DNA of 64,000 nucleotides from assembly GCA_041751935.1 (NCBI GenBank), contig JBGSIA010000080.1:1-64000 (forward strand), given 5' to 3'. Made by a program: the position numbers and the translations under genes. Below the pieces are notes generated by a model. The model did not search any database. It was not told the DNA's origin and was given only the letters and a program-made list of their open reading frames with translations. Positions 34,517 to 43,662 of this stretch are shown piece by piece (position 1 is the first letter of the stretch; each line of letters begins with the position of its first letter). Source of the stretch: JBBSJZ01 sp041751935. Its GTDB lineage: Bacteria > Planctomycetota > Planctomycetia > Pirellulales > Pirellulaceae.

Positions 34517-37252
34517 ATGACCAGAATTAACACCAACGTTCCTTCATTCGTTGCGCAAAACCGACTCAATCGAAGCAACAGTGATTTGCAAGAGACCCTG
34601 ACTCGTTTGAGCACTGGTCTCCGCATCAACAGTGGTAAGGACGATCCGGCAGGTTTGATCGCCAGCGAAGCACTGCGTAGCGAAATCACCAGCATCACCA
34701 AAGCGATCAGTAACACCAATCGTGCTAACCAGATCATCACTACGGCGGACAGCGCCCTGGGTCAAGTAAGCTCGCTACTGAATGATGTTCGTGGACTGGT
34801 CGTCGAAGCAGCAAACTCCGGTGCATTGAGCGACGACGAAATCGCAGCTAATCAGTTGCAGATTGACAGCTCGCTCGAAGCGATCAATCGAATCGCTCAA
34901 ACAACGACATTCCAAGGCCGTAAGTTGCTCGATGGCAGCCTTGACTTCGTCAGCAAGAGTGGAACCAACTTCAGCAACATCAAGTCACTGCAAATCGACC
35001 AAGCCAACTTAGGCGCGACTGGCAAAGTCGATGTTACGATCGATATTCAAGCCGCAGCAACCAAAGCTGCTGTCGATGTGACTGGATTCACTGCCGCTGT
35101 TGCTGGTGTATCGGCCACTGCCTCGCTCACGGTCGGTGCTCCTGTGACTGCCGTTGCTGCAACGGGCACAATTGCAATCGCCACTGCCGCTGCCGCGCAA
35201 ACCGCGTCACCTGGATCGCTTTCGGTTGGCGGTGATACGATCACCCTCACCCAGGCGAACTCTGGTGCTGCCGGTAACGTGGCCGTCAATTACATTAACA
35301 GCACGGGTGCAACCGGCGTTAGTGCTGCCGTCAATGGCACGACGGGCGCGATTGAACTCACCTACGACCAAGCTAGATTGATTTCGGCAGAAGAAATTCA
35401 AACGGCAATCAATACGCTTACCGGAACAACGGGGATCACTGCATCAGGCGCAACGGCTGACGTGGAATCCACCGGAACGGTTGCGATTGGTACCGACGTG
35501 GTGACAATCACCGCAAACCGTCCAGGCGCAGCTGGCGACGTTGCGGTCAACTTCATCGATGATGTTCCCACCGGTGCCACGCCAGTGGCTAGCATCAACG
35601 GCACAACCGGAGCCATCGAAATCCGCTACGATCAATCGGGCTCGGTGACGTCACAGCAGATTGCTGACGCCATCAGCTTGCTCACAGGCGACACCGGTTT
35701 CACCGCAAGCGTAACTACAGGTGCTGGTACTCAAACGACAACGGGTGCCCAAGCTGGTACAACGCTTGCTGGCGGAGCTGGTGAGCTTTCGACTGCTGGA
35801 ACATTGTTGACCGGCGATACGCTTACTGGTGGATCCGACCAGGTTTTTGCATCAAGCATTGCGGTTACGGCGACGACCGGCGCTGGAGCTGCCGCCAACG
35901 TAGCGATCAGCTTTGCCCACGTAGCAAACCAGTCCGGCGTGACTGCCGCAATCAATGCCCAAACGGGTGCGATTACCGTCTCCTATGACCAAGCTGTTGC
36001 CACATCTGGGGCGGATATTGCTGCCGCTATCAGCAACTTGACCGGCTACACCGCCGTAAACACTGGCACCGGAACGACTGTCGCGAACTCACTCGCAACG
36101 GGCACGACTCTGGCCGGCGGTATTACAGCAAACACGGCCAGTACGATCGCCGTAACGTCGCCGGCTGCTGGTGAAGCTGACAACGTGGCAATCAACTATA
36201 TCAATAGTGCGACCGCCACAAGTACCACCGCTGCAATCAATGCAACGACGGGTGCACTCGAGATTACTGCCAACTTTGCGAATGCAGTAACGGCCCAGAG
36301 CATCCAAGACGCGATCAATACACTTGATGGCTATACGGCGACTGGTGCCGTAGCTAACAGCTCCTCGATTGCTGGAACTCCGCCTGCTGGTGGATTGCTG
36401 GCCAACGGTGTTGCGGTCGAACCTGAAGGTGTTCAAGCGGACGCGGTCTTCGAACTCGCTGGACAGAACGGTTCAGAAGTGTTCAACGTTTCGGCTGGAA
36501 CATCATTGGCCCAATTGGTAGATCAGATCAACTTAGTTTCGGATGCAACCGGAATCACGGCGACCGCCAACAGCACCACGTTGGAACTTCGAAGCAGCGA
36601 TTACGGCAGAGATTCGCTGGTCGACCTGCGAGTCATCAGCCAAGAAGCCGGCGGCAACTTTGGCGACGGTGCACGTGCTGTCGGTACGGACGTTCAAGCA
36701 ACCATCAATGGTCGGGCTGCCAACAGCAAGGGCAACAATATTTCGCTCAACACAGCCACGCTTGACCTTCAAATCAGCTTGGCTGCTGACCAAACCCAGA
36801 CTTCGACATTCTCGATCACCGGTGGTGGTGCTCTGTTCCAGTTAGGTGCTGACGTGGTCAGCAATCAACAGGCCCGCATCGGTCTGCAAAGTGTCTCTGC
36901 AGCCCGACTGGGCGGTGTCGCTGGAAAATTGTTTGAGCTAGGTAGCGGTGAATCAGCTTCGTTGACCAACGACCCGAACAAGGCAGCAAGAATCGTGACC
37001 GAAGCAATCGACCAAGTCACCAGCCTTCGTGGTCGACTCGGTGCGTTCCAAGCAACGACACTGGAAAGTAACCAAGTCAGCTTGAGCGACACAGTTGCTA
37101 ACTTGCAAGAGGCTGAAAGCTCGATCCGCGACGCAGACTTCGCGAAGGAGGCCGCTCGCTTGACTCGTGCTCAAATCTTGGTCCAGTCCGGTACAACTGT
37201 GTTGCAACAAGCGAACCAGAACCCGCAATCTGTGCTGTCGCTGCTGCGATAA
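34517..37252 (+). CDS. fliC: Large flagellin with repetitive central domain
   Basis: The 911-aa protein has flagellin D0/D1 helices at both ends. The N-terminal part is NTNVPSFVAQNRLNRSNSDL to about residue 145, with STGLRINSGKDDPAGLIASE. The C-terminal part (about 780-911) ends in AQILVQSGTTVLQQANQNPQ, then SVLSLLR. The centre is Ala/Thr/Gly-rich with four homologous blocks. It is nearly twice the Salmonella flagellin. No cysteine occurs in the repeat region, as expected for exported filament protein. It is followed by a terminator and expected to be controlled by FliW and CsrA encoded just upstream. Confidence 0.95.
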   Translation: MTRINTNVPSFVAQNRLNRSNSDLQETLTRLSTGLRINSGKDDPAGLIASEALRSEITSITKAISNTNRANQIITTADSALGQVSSLLNDVRGLVVEAANSGALSDDEIAANQLQIDSSLEAINRIAQTTTFQGRKLLDGSLDFVSKSGTNFSNIKSLQIDQANLGATGKVDVTIDIQAAATKAAVDVTGFTAAVAGVSATASLTVGAPVTAVAATGTIAIATAAAAQTASPGSLSVGGDTITLTQANSGAAGNVAVNYINSTGATGVSAAVNGTTGAIELTYDQARLISAEEIQTAINTLTGTTGITASGATADVESTGTVAIGTDVVTITANRPGAAGDVAVNFIDDVPTGATPVASINGTTGAIEIRYDQSGSVTSQQIADAISLLTGDTGFTASVTTGAGTQTTTGAQAGTTLAGGAGELSTAGTLLTGDTLTGGSDQVFASSIAVTATTGAGAAANVAISFAHVANQSGVTAAINAQTGAITVSYDQAVATSGADIAAAISNLTGYTAVNTGTGTTVANSLATGTTLAGGITANTASTIAVTSPAAGEADNVAINYINSATATSTTAAINATTGALEITANFANAVTAQSIQDAINTLDGYTATGAVANSSSIAGTPPAGGLLANGVAVEPEGVQADAVFELAGQNGSEVFNVSAGTSLAQLVDQINLVSDATGITATANSTTLELRSSDYGRDSLVDLRVISQEAGGNFGDGARAVGTDVQATINGRAANSKGNNISLNTATLDLQISLAADQTQTSTFSITGGGALFQLGADVVSNQQARIGLQSVSAARLGGVAGKLFELGSGESASLTNDPNKAARIVTEAIDQVTSLRGRLGAFQATTLESNQVSLSDTVANLQEAESSIRDADFAKEAARLTRAQILVQSGTTVLQQANQNPQSVLSLLR
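35262..36345 (+). repeat. Four imperfect repeats in the flagellin surface domain
   Basis: Four blocks of about 60-65 residues start near 35262, 35522, 35879 and 36166. Each runs 'NVAVNYINS', then 'AAINATTGAIEITYDQA', then 'QIQDAINTLTGYTA'. They are related to flagellin_IN motifs and probably form repeated beta-rich units on the filament exterior. At DNA level they have diverged, so they are old duplications. Confidence 0.85.
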
Positions 37253-37294
37253 TCGCAGTTGCTACGGACTCAACCTTGAATCTGAATCGATGCT

Positions 37295-37333
37295 CCAGCC
37301 GATGGGTTTCACTCCCGTCGGCTGGTTTCGTTT
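37295..37333 (+). terminator. Terminator of the flagellin gene
   Basis: CCAGCCGATGGG and CCCGTCGGCTGG form a 12-pair stem with one G-T pair around a seven-base loop, followed by TTTCGTTTG. It lies 43 bases after the flagellin stop. Confidence 0.7.
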
Positions 37334-37504
37334 GCGGGCGAAAGGCGAAGTCACCGGTTTTCTTTTTGCATGGAAGCGAGGCAATCGTGTAAGCTAAGGG
37401 TCTTCATCGCCCCACCCCAGTCCAGTTTGGTGGTTTGATGACGCTCAATCGATGAGCTGATCAGTCCGCCAACCCTACCAACGTTGCTCCTGGAATCGCC
37501 TGCC

Positions 37505-40396
37505 ATGAGACGTCGTGCTCTCGCTCTGTACGCCACTTTCGTCACCGCAACCTTCGTGTCGCTGTGGGGATCGTTTTCTCTGGCGGCTGATCCCGCTGGC
37601 TCCGTGGAGTTTTTTGAATCTCGAATTCGCCCAGTGCTCGTCGAACATTGCTTTGAGTGCCATTCGTCGGCAGCTGAAGAAATCGGCGGTTCATTGTGGC
37701 TCGACTCGGCCGATGCCATGCGAAACGGTGGCGACAGTGGGCCAGCAATTTCCCCGGGCAACGCTGCAGCCAGCCTCTTGGTCTCGGCGATTCGATACGA
37801 GTCAACCGAAATGCCGCCAGCTGGCAAATTGCCCGATAGCACCATCGCTGACTTTGAAGCTTGGATCGCTGCCGGAGCTGTCGATCCACGTAAGCAAGAG
37901 GCCAGCAAAAGGACTCCGGCAATTTCAATCTCCCAAGCTGAGATGGGGCCCTCGAGTATCGATATCGAGATGGGACGCCAATTTTGGGCCTTTCAACCGA
38001 TTGAACAATCGCCAGAGCCCGAGTTTTCCGATCGTACTTCTGCATCAACCGTCGACGCCTTTCTTGATCGTCAGTTACTCGATGCGAATATTGAAGCGAA
38101 TTCAAAGGCCGATCCACTGGTGCGTTTGAGGCGACTGGCGTTTGACCTCACGGGGTTGCCTCCAAGCGACCAACTGCAACAAGAATGGCTTACTGAACCA
38201 TCGAGTCGTCATTGGCGAAAGATCGTGGATGCAATGTTGGCTTCACACCAATTTGGCGAGCATTGGGGGCGTCATTGGTTGGACGTCGTGCGTTATGCCG
38301 ACAGCAACGGTAGCGACTTCAATGCGACGTTTCATGATGCTTGGCGATACCGTGACTATGTCATCGATTCATTCAATCGTGATCGTCCATTTGATCAATT
38401 CGTCCAGCAACAAATTGCGGGTGACTTGATGACCGCCGCTGATGATCAGGAAAGGAGTAACCAAATTGTGGCAACCACGTTTCTGACGCTGGGAACAAAG
38501 ATGCTCAGTGAACGAGACAAGTTGAAGCTGCAAATGGACGTCGTCGATGAGCAAATTGACGCGGTTGGACGAGCGTTTTTGGGGCTGACACTCGGATGTG
38601 CGCGATGCCATGATCACAAGTTCGATCCTGTTCCATCATCCGATTACTATGCCTTGGCAGGCATCTTTCGCAGCACGGTGACTCTGCAAGGCGAAAGCCA
38701 AAAGTATGTTAGCACTTGGCCCAAAACACCGTTGCCTGTCGACACCGCGCTGGTGTTGGCACACGAGCGACATCAACAAGAAATCAAGGCCCTCAAGGCA
38801 CAGTTGAAGGAGGCAGATGCATCGCTTAAGAAACTCAAGGATGCTACAGACAGTCCCTTGGCTGGCGTGACTATCGATGATAGCGAAGCTGAGAAAATTG
38901 GACCGTGGACAGAGTCCACTTACTACAAACACTTCATTGGTGCTGGATACGTTCACGATGATAACTCCAGTCGAGGCCAGTTATCGATTCGCTTCGCGAC
39001 ACGTCTGAAGTCTGGTGGTGAATACGAGGTGCGTATTGCCCACTCGCCACAATCAAACCGCTCGTCGCGTGTCGCGGTCGTCGTAGACACGGCTGATGGC
39101 CCTGTCGAGGTGAGCCTGGACCAGCGAACAACGACGCACGAGCCGGTTTGGTCCACGATTGGAACGTTTCGTTTCAGTGATGTACATATTGCTGCGGTTA
39201 CGATTCACAATCGCGATAGCGATGGCTACGTGATTGCGGACGCAGTCCAGTTCATTCCTGCGGCGGTGGCGAGTGACGAAAAGCTCCGCGATGTCCATGG
39301 CACGCCGCACCTTGTGGAGCAAGCGACAACTCGAGTGACGGAGCTGACGCAGCAGATTAAAGCGGCCGAACAAGACGCACCACCGCCGTTACCAACCGCG
39401 ATGGCAGTGTTTGACGCCCCAGCGGTCGAGATTGGCGATGGTCCTATCTGTATCCGTGGCGAACCGCGCAACCTAGGGCCAGCGGTACCTCGTGGATTTT
39501 TGCAAGTGTGCAGTAGCGGTACCGCCGTCATTCCTCAGCCAACCGGCAGCGGGCGAATGGAACTTGCGACGTGGCTAACGGCCCCGAATCATCCGCTTGT
39601 CGCCCGTGTTATCATCAATCGAGTGTGGATGTACTTGATGGGCGAAGGGATCGTGCGAAGCGTTGATAACTTCGGCAGTCGTGGCGAGTTACCCTCGCAT
39701 CCTGAACTGCTGGATGCACTGGCTCTGCAATTGATTGGCGGTGACTGGCAATTAAAGCCAATCATTCGATACATTGTTTGCAGTGATGCTTACAATCGCT
39801 CATCGGAATTTAGTGACTTGTCTTACGAGAAAGATCCCGAGAACCGCTTGTGGTGGCGTATGCCACGACGGCGACTGCCCGCCGAAGCCATTTGCGACAC
39901 GATGCTTGTGGTAGCTGGCGTGCTGGACCACCGTCCGTTGTCTAACCCAGTCGGCCAATTTGGTACATTGGTTTCAAGTAATAATGCGGACAGCGCCGCA
40001 AACACGTCTGCGAACAACAACAGTCAACGTGCGGTTTATCAACCGGTGATTCGCAGCTACATGTCGCCGCTAATGACCATGCTTGACGCGGCTGACCCTG
40101 ATTTGATCGTCGGTCGACGTCCGACAACCAATGTGCCTTCGCAAGCGCTTGTGCTGGTAAACAGCCCCGAAGTCAATCGACTCGCTGGTACCGCAGCCAG
40201 CCGTATCGTTGCTGAAGCCACCGATTTTCCTTCTCGGCTATCGCTTTTGTATCGTCTTGCTTTGCAGCGAGAACCAACCTGCCGTGATATCGAGATCGCG
40301 ACCTCGTTTGGGCTGGACGATAACTCAACGAAGCAAGCTTGGCACGAGTACACGGTCGCAGTTTTTGCCGGCACCGAATTTCGACTTCTTGATTAA
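37505..40396 (+). CDS. PSD1-type cytochrome c domain protein (DUF1549/DUF1553)
   Basis: The 963-aa protein has a signal peptide (MRRRALALYATFVTATFVSLWGSFSLAAD). A planctomycete cytochrome c domain follows with heme motif CFECH (Cys49, Cys52, His53), then DUF1549 (FDLTGLPPSDQLQ... GEHWGRHWLDVVRYADSNGSD, CARCHDHKFDPVPSSDYYAL), which contains a second CxxCH. A coiled-coil region with an inserted carbohydrate-binding-like domain (about 440-620) precedes DUF1553 (TAPNHPLVARVIINRVWMYLMGEGIV, RMPRRRLPAEAICDTML). Function is unknown but it is presumably a surface redox protein for sugar oxidation. It pairs with the DUF1501 gene 13 bases downstream. ATG 37505 is the start that exposes the signal. Confidence 0.92.
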   Translation: MRRRALALYATFVTATFVSLWGSFSLAADPAGSVEFFESRIRPVLVEHCFECHSSAAEEIGGSLWLDSADAMRNGGDSGPAISPGNAAASLLVSAIRYESTEMPPAGKLPDSTIADFEAWIAAGAVDPRKQEASKRTPAISISQAEMGPSSIDIEMGRQFWAFQPIEQSPEPEFSDRTSASTVDAFLDRQLLDANIEANSKADPLVRLRRLAFDLTGLPPSDQLQQEWLTEPSSRHWRKIVDAMLASHQFGEHWGRHWLDVVRYADSNGSDFNATFHDAWRYRDYVIDSFNRDRPFDQFVQQQIAGDLMTAADDQERSNQIVATTFLTLGTKMLSERDKLKLQMDVVDEQIDAVGRAFLGLTLGCARCHDHKFDPVPSSDYYALAGIFRSTVTLQGESQKYVSTWPKTPLPVDTALVLAHERHQQEIKALKAQLKEADASLKKLKDATDSPLAGVTIDDSEAEKIGPWTESTYYKHFIGAGYVHDDNSSRGQLSIRFATRLKSGGEYEVRIAHSPQSNRSSRVAVVVDTADGPVEVSLDQRTTTHEPVWSTIGTFRFSDVHIAAVTIHNRDSDGYVIADAVQFIPAAVASDEKLRDVHGTPHLVEQATTRVTELTQQIKAAEQDAPPPLPTAMAVFDAPAVEIGDGPICIRGEPRNLGPAVPRGFLQVCSSGTAVIPQPTGSGRMELATWLTAPNHPLVARVIINRVWMYLMGEGIVRSVDNFGSRGELPSHPELLDALALQLIGGDWQLKPIIRYIVCSDAYNRSSEFSDLSYEKDPENRLWWRMPRRRLPAEAICDTMLVVAGVLDHRPLSNPVGQFGTLVSSNNADSAANTSANNNSQRAVYQPVIRSYMSPLMTMLDAADPDLIVGRRPTTNVPSQALVLVNSPEVNRLAGTAASRIVAEATDFPSRLSLLYRLALQREPTCRDIEIATSFGLDDNSTKQAWHEYTVAVFAGTEFRLLD

Positions 40397-40409
40397 CGAG
40401 TTCTACTTT

Positions 40410-41819
40410 ATGCAACCCGCTTCATTTCCCTGTGCAAACCATTGCGATCATTCGCGACGGTCATTTATCTCTGGCACGGTCGGCATGACGTTCGGCTCGC
40501 TCGCGATCAGTGTGGATGGCGGTATGAGCAATGCAGCAGCAAGCACGCCCGTCATCACGACCCCGCACATTGCACCACGCGCTCGACGTGTGATCTTTTT
40601 ATTCATGCACGGCGGCCCCAGCCATGTCGACACATTCGACTATAAACCGCTTTTGACACGTGATGATGGTAAGGAATTGCCGTTTGCCTTGCCACCGAAC
40701 TTGGACGCCCAACCCAAGTTACTTGACGGGCCTTGGAAGTTTTCACAACGAGGTAATTCGGGATTGTGGGTCAGCGATCTGCTGCCACACATGGCGAGTG
40801 TTGCGGACTCACTCTGTGTGATCCGCTCGATGCACACTCAGGGGCAATCGCACGGCCAGGCCGTAGGAATGGTCAATACGGGAAGCGATAACTTGGTCCG
40901 CCCAAGTGTCGGTGCTTGGATCAGTTACGCACTCGGTAGCGGCCACCCTGACTTGCCAGCTCACGTTGCCATCGCTCCGGCAACCGCACACGGCGGACCT
41001 CGAAACTACGGCTCCGCGTTTTTGCCGGCGGCACACCAGGCAACAGTGGTGGGACAAAACGGTAAATTTGGCGATGGAAAAATCCCTTTCCTGAATGGTG
41101 CCACCGATAACGACGCAACAAAAAAACGATTCGAGTTGGTGCGTCGATTGAACGAAAACCATCTGGCCACTGCCGGCCCCGATCCCGAAATCGAAGGTGC
41201 GATTGACGCTGTCGATCTCGCTTCGCGGATGCGATTGGCGGCTCCCGAAGTCTTTGATCTGGAACGGGAGTCCGCTACGACGCATGCGGATTACGGAATC
41301 GCTGGTGGTGCCACCGATTCCTATGGCCGAGGTTGCCTACTCGCGCGGCGGTTGGCTGAAGCAGGTGTACGGTTCATTACCGTCAGCAGTGGGCAAGTGT
41401 GGGACCAACACGGTGGACTCAAGGCCGGACATCAAAAAAACGCTAATGCCACCGACAAACCCATCGCGGCGCTGATTCGAGATTTAAAACAACGCGGACT
41501 GTGGGACGACACGCTGGTTATCTGGGGCGGTGAATTTGGTCGCACGCCAGTTGTTCAGGGGAAGGATGGACGCGATCACAACCCGCAAGGATTTTCGATG
41601 GTGCTTTCCGGCGGTGGTGTGAAGAGCGGATTTGCCTACGGTGAAACGGATGAGTACGGATACTACAGCGTTCATGATCGAGTCCATGTGCATGATCTGC
41701 ATGCAACGGTCCTACATTTGCTTGGCATCGATCACAAACGACTAACGTATCCCTATGCAGGACGTGAATTTCGATTGACTGATGTTCATGGTCGCGTCGT
41801 TGACAAGATTCTGGCGTAG
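40410..41819 (+). CDS. DUF1501 family exported protein
   Basis: The 469-aa product has a twin-arginine-type leader (HSRRSFISGTVGMTFGSLAI). It belongs to the sulfatase/alkaline-phosphatase-like DUF1501 family: FLFMHGGPSHVDTFDYKP, LVRPSVGAWISYALG, WDQHGGLKAGHQKNANATD, LVIWGGEFGRTPVVQGKDGRDHNPQGFS and the C-terminal HVHDLHATVLHLLGIDH. The metal-binding Asp/His pattern is kept; a formylglycine Cys is not. It almost always pairs with PSD1 proteins, as here, which suggests a joint reaction on an exported substrate. ATG 40410 is used because the longer frame would overlap the PSD1 gene. Confidence 0.92.
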   Translation: MQPASFPCANHCDHSRRSFISGTVGMTFGSLAISVDGGMSNAAASTPVITTPHIAPRARRVIFLFMHGGPSHVDTFDYKPLLTRDDGKELPFALPPNLDAQPKLLDGPWKFSQRGNSGLWVSDLLPHMASVADSLCVIRSMHTQGQSHGQAVGMVNTGSDNLVRPSVGAWISYALGSGHPDLPAHVAIAPATAHGGPRNYGSAFLPAAHQATVVGQNGKFGDGKIPFLNGATDNDATKKRFELVRRLNENHLATAGPDPEIEGAIDAVDLASRMRLAAPEVFDLERESATTHADYGIAGGATDSYGRGCLLARRLAEAGVRFITVSSGQVWDQHGGLKAGHQKNANATDKPIAALIRDLKQRGLWDDTLVIWGGEFGRTPVVQGKDGRDHNPQGFSMVLSGGGVKSGFAYGETDEYGYYSVHDRVHVHDLHATVLHLLGIDHKRLTYPYAGREFRLTDVHGRVVDKILA

Positions 41820-41841
41820 CATGTATGTAGGCTAAACCTTG

Positions 41842-42315
41842 ATGAACGCCCAACGCATTGAATTACTCAAAACGATGCCGGCATTTGGTGGATTGAAACC
41901 AGAATCTTTGGAATTGATATTGGACCAGTCCGAAGACGTGACTACTGCTGAGGGAGAGTTCTTCTTTCGCGAAGGTGATCGCGGTGATTCTCTGTATGTG
42001 CTTCAGGATGGTTCCGCGGTGGCGCTGCGGGATCGGGATGGAGAGCCCGTTCGATTGGGCCGATTAAGCGTCGGTGACTGTTTCGGAGAAATGTCGCTCA
42101 TTGACTTTCGTCCTCGCTCTGCTTCCATCATGGCGGAAACACCCTGCAGAGCCATTCGAGTTCCAGCCAAGGCATTACGCGCTCTGTACCAACACGATGT
42201 TGGGCAATACGCGGTCATCATGATGAATCTTGGCCGAGAAGTCAGCCGTCGGCTACGAACCGCGTGCGATCGTCTGTTCGAACTGCACCAGAATTCACTT
42301 CAATCCAAAGGGTGA
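41842..42315 (+). CDS. Cyclic-nucleotide-binding domain protein (stand-alone)
   Basis: The 157-aa product is a single cNMP-binding fold: FAFGGLKPESLELIL-type start, GEFFFREGDRGDSLYVLQDGSAVALR, then GDCFGEMSLIDFRPRSASIMAET, the phosphate-binding cassette (GE-S-x9-R-A pattern). It then has a C-terminal helix but no helix-turn-helix, so it is not a Crp-like regulator by itself. It may bind cAMP or act as a partner domain. ATG 41842 is chosen (TTG 41839 would add one residue). It follows the DUF1501 gene by 22 bases. A decayed second copy of its 3' part lies 4.8 kb downstream. Confidence 0.88.
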   Translation: MNAQRIELLKTMPAFGGLKPESLELILDQSEDVTTAEGEFFFREGDRGDSLYVLQDGSAVALRDRDGEPVRLGRLSVGDCFGEMSLIDFRPRSASIMAETPCRAIRVPAKALRALYQHDVGQYAVIMMNLGREVSRRLRTACDRLFELHQNSLQSKG

Positions 42316-42477
42316 TGCGAGAAGTCAAGGCGTGAAGCGAGGCTTGGTTTGAGTCTCAGAAGCAATGCCATTTCAAAGTGGAACTGCATGGCGAGGGAAT
42401 CGAAGCGGTGGCGAATTCAGGTCGCAGTTAAGGGGCTCGAAAGATCAAACTTTCGCATCTGTGGTCATTGTTTACCG

Positions 42478-43662
42478 CTATGGCACTCTAAGTTTCGGGC
42501 GGCGATGTTGTATCTTTTGCCTCATGGGATATGCCAACGTGGCTGCAAGATTCTCAAGCTTTTTCATGCGTAAAATTGCTTCGATGTCTTCGGCATTCAA
42601 AATCTTGCAACGGTACACACTAAGGTGCTCAATGTCTGGAAATGAGGCAAGAATGTTCATCGCTGATGGGGTGAGTGGTCGCCCAGAAAGGTTCAATTGT
42701 TTCAGACCTTTGAGTTCATTCAAAGCTGCAAGTCCGATCTCGGACATTTGTGATTGACTCGCATCGATCGATTGCAATGTCTTGCTCTTTGCGATTATTT
42801 TAAACGTTTCATCAGTCATATTGGGACCGACGGTTACGTGCGTTAGCAACGGGACCTCCAACAGTTCGTAAGCAAATTGGTCGGTCGCTGTCGATTGTGA
42901 AAGATCAAGCCTCTTGAGGTATTCAAGACGCGGTAGAATGTCCATCACGGAGTCATCAAATCCGTAGCCAACATAGAGTTCCGATAACGCAGGATGAGTG
43001 GCAATCGCTTCAATTTGATTGCGACCTATCTTTGTTTCTCGCATATCGACGACGCTGAAGCATTGTCCGTCGATGGCATTAACCAAGAACGCCGCATGAT
43101 CCTAATCGGGTGGATCACTCGGTTGCATCTGGAGCCTCGACATCCTGACGCGAATTCGTGAAGGAATTTCTCGTGGAAAAGCGGTCGCAACAATGTGGAT
43201 TTTCAGGCTCGGGTTTGCGATTTCTACCACTTCAATATCATTTTTTAAAAGTTCGGTTGAATAAAGAACAATGGTGCTCAGCGTAAAATGATCAGCCAGC
43301 ATCTTGACATGCTGGACGTCAACATAGGGACCAATTAATCCCACGCCAACGATGCTGTCTTCCTTCAGTACCTGAGAAAGCTGATCTTCATTGGCTGGGT
43401 CAATAGCGACTAGTGCAAATTTTGCTTGCCCATTCCCATCGTCTTCGTCAATAATCCGCACGCCGTTTTGGCCTGAGACTTGCGATGGCGCAATCAAAGG
43501 ACTTTCATCGCTTGTGTTTCGGCCTATCGCGACTCGTGAGTCGCGTAACTCACCAAGAAACTCCCAGCCAATAATCGCGAAGAAGACCAAAATTGCGATG
43601 CCCAAGATGAAGAACCACTTTCTCAGCATTGGGCGACCGTTCGAATCCTTGTTGTCGTTCAC
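42478..43662 (-). pseudogene. Leucine-rich-repeat membrane protein split by one in-frame TAG
   Basis: Two same-frame open segments (43662-43102 and 43101-42478) are separated only by TAG at 43104-43102. The first encodes an N-terminal membrane helix (FFILGIAILVFFAIIGW) and the beginning of LRR-like repeats (DVQHVKMLADHFTLSTIVLYS). The second continues them without a gap (QIEAIATHPALSELYVGYG, YLKRLDLSQ, GLKQLNLSGRPLTPSAMNIL, DIEHLSVYRCKILNAEDIEAIL). Together they would be about 393 aa. The start GTG overlaps the stop of the propeller gene (GTGA), so both were one operon. Alternatives are two genes with re-initiation at TTG 43086 or stop-codon readthrough. Confidence 0.7.
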
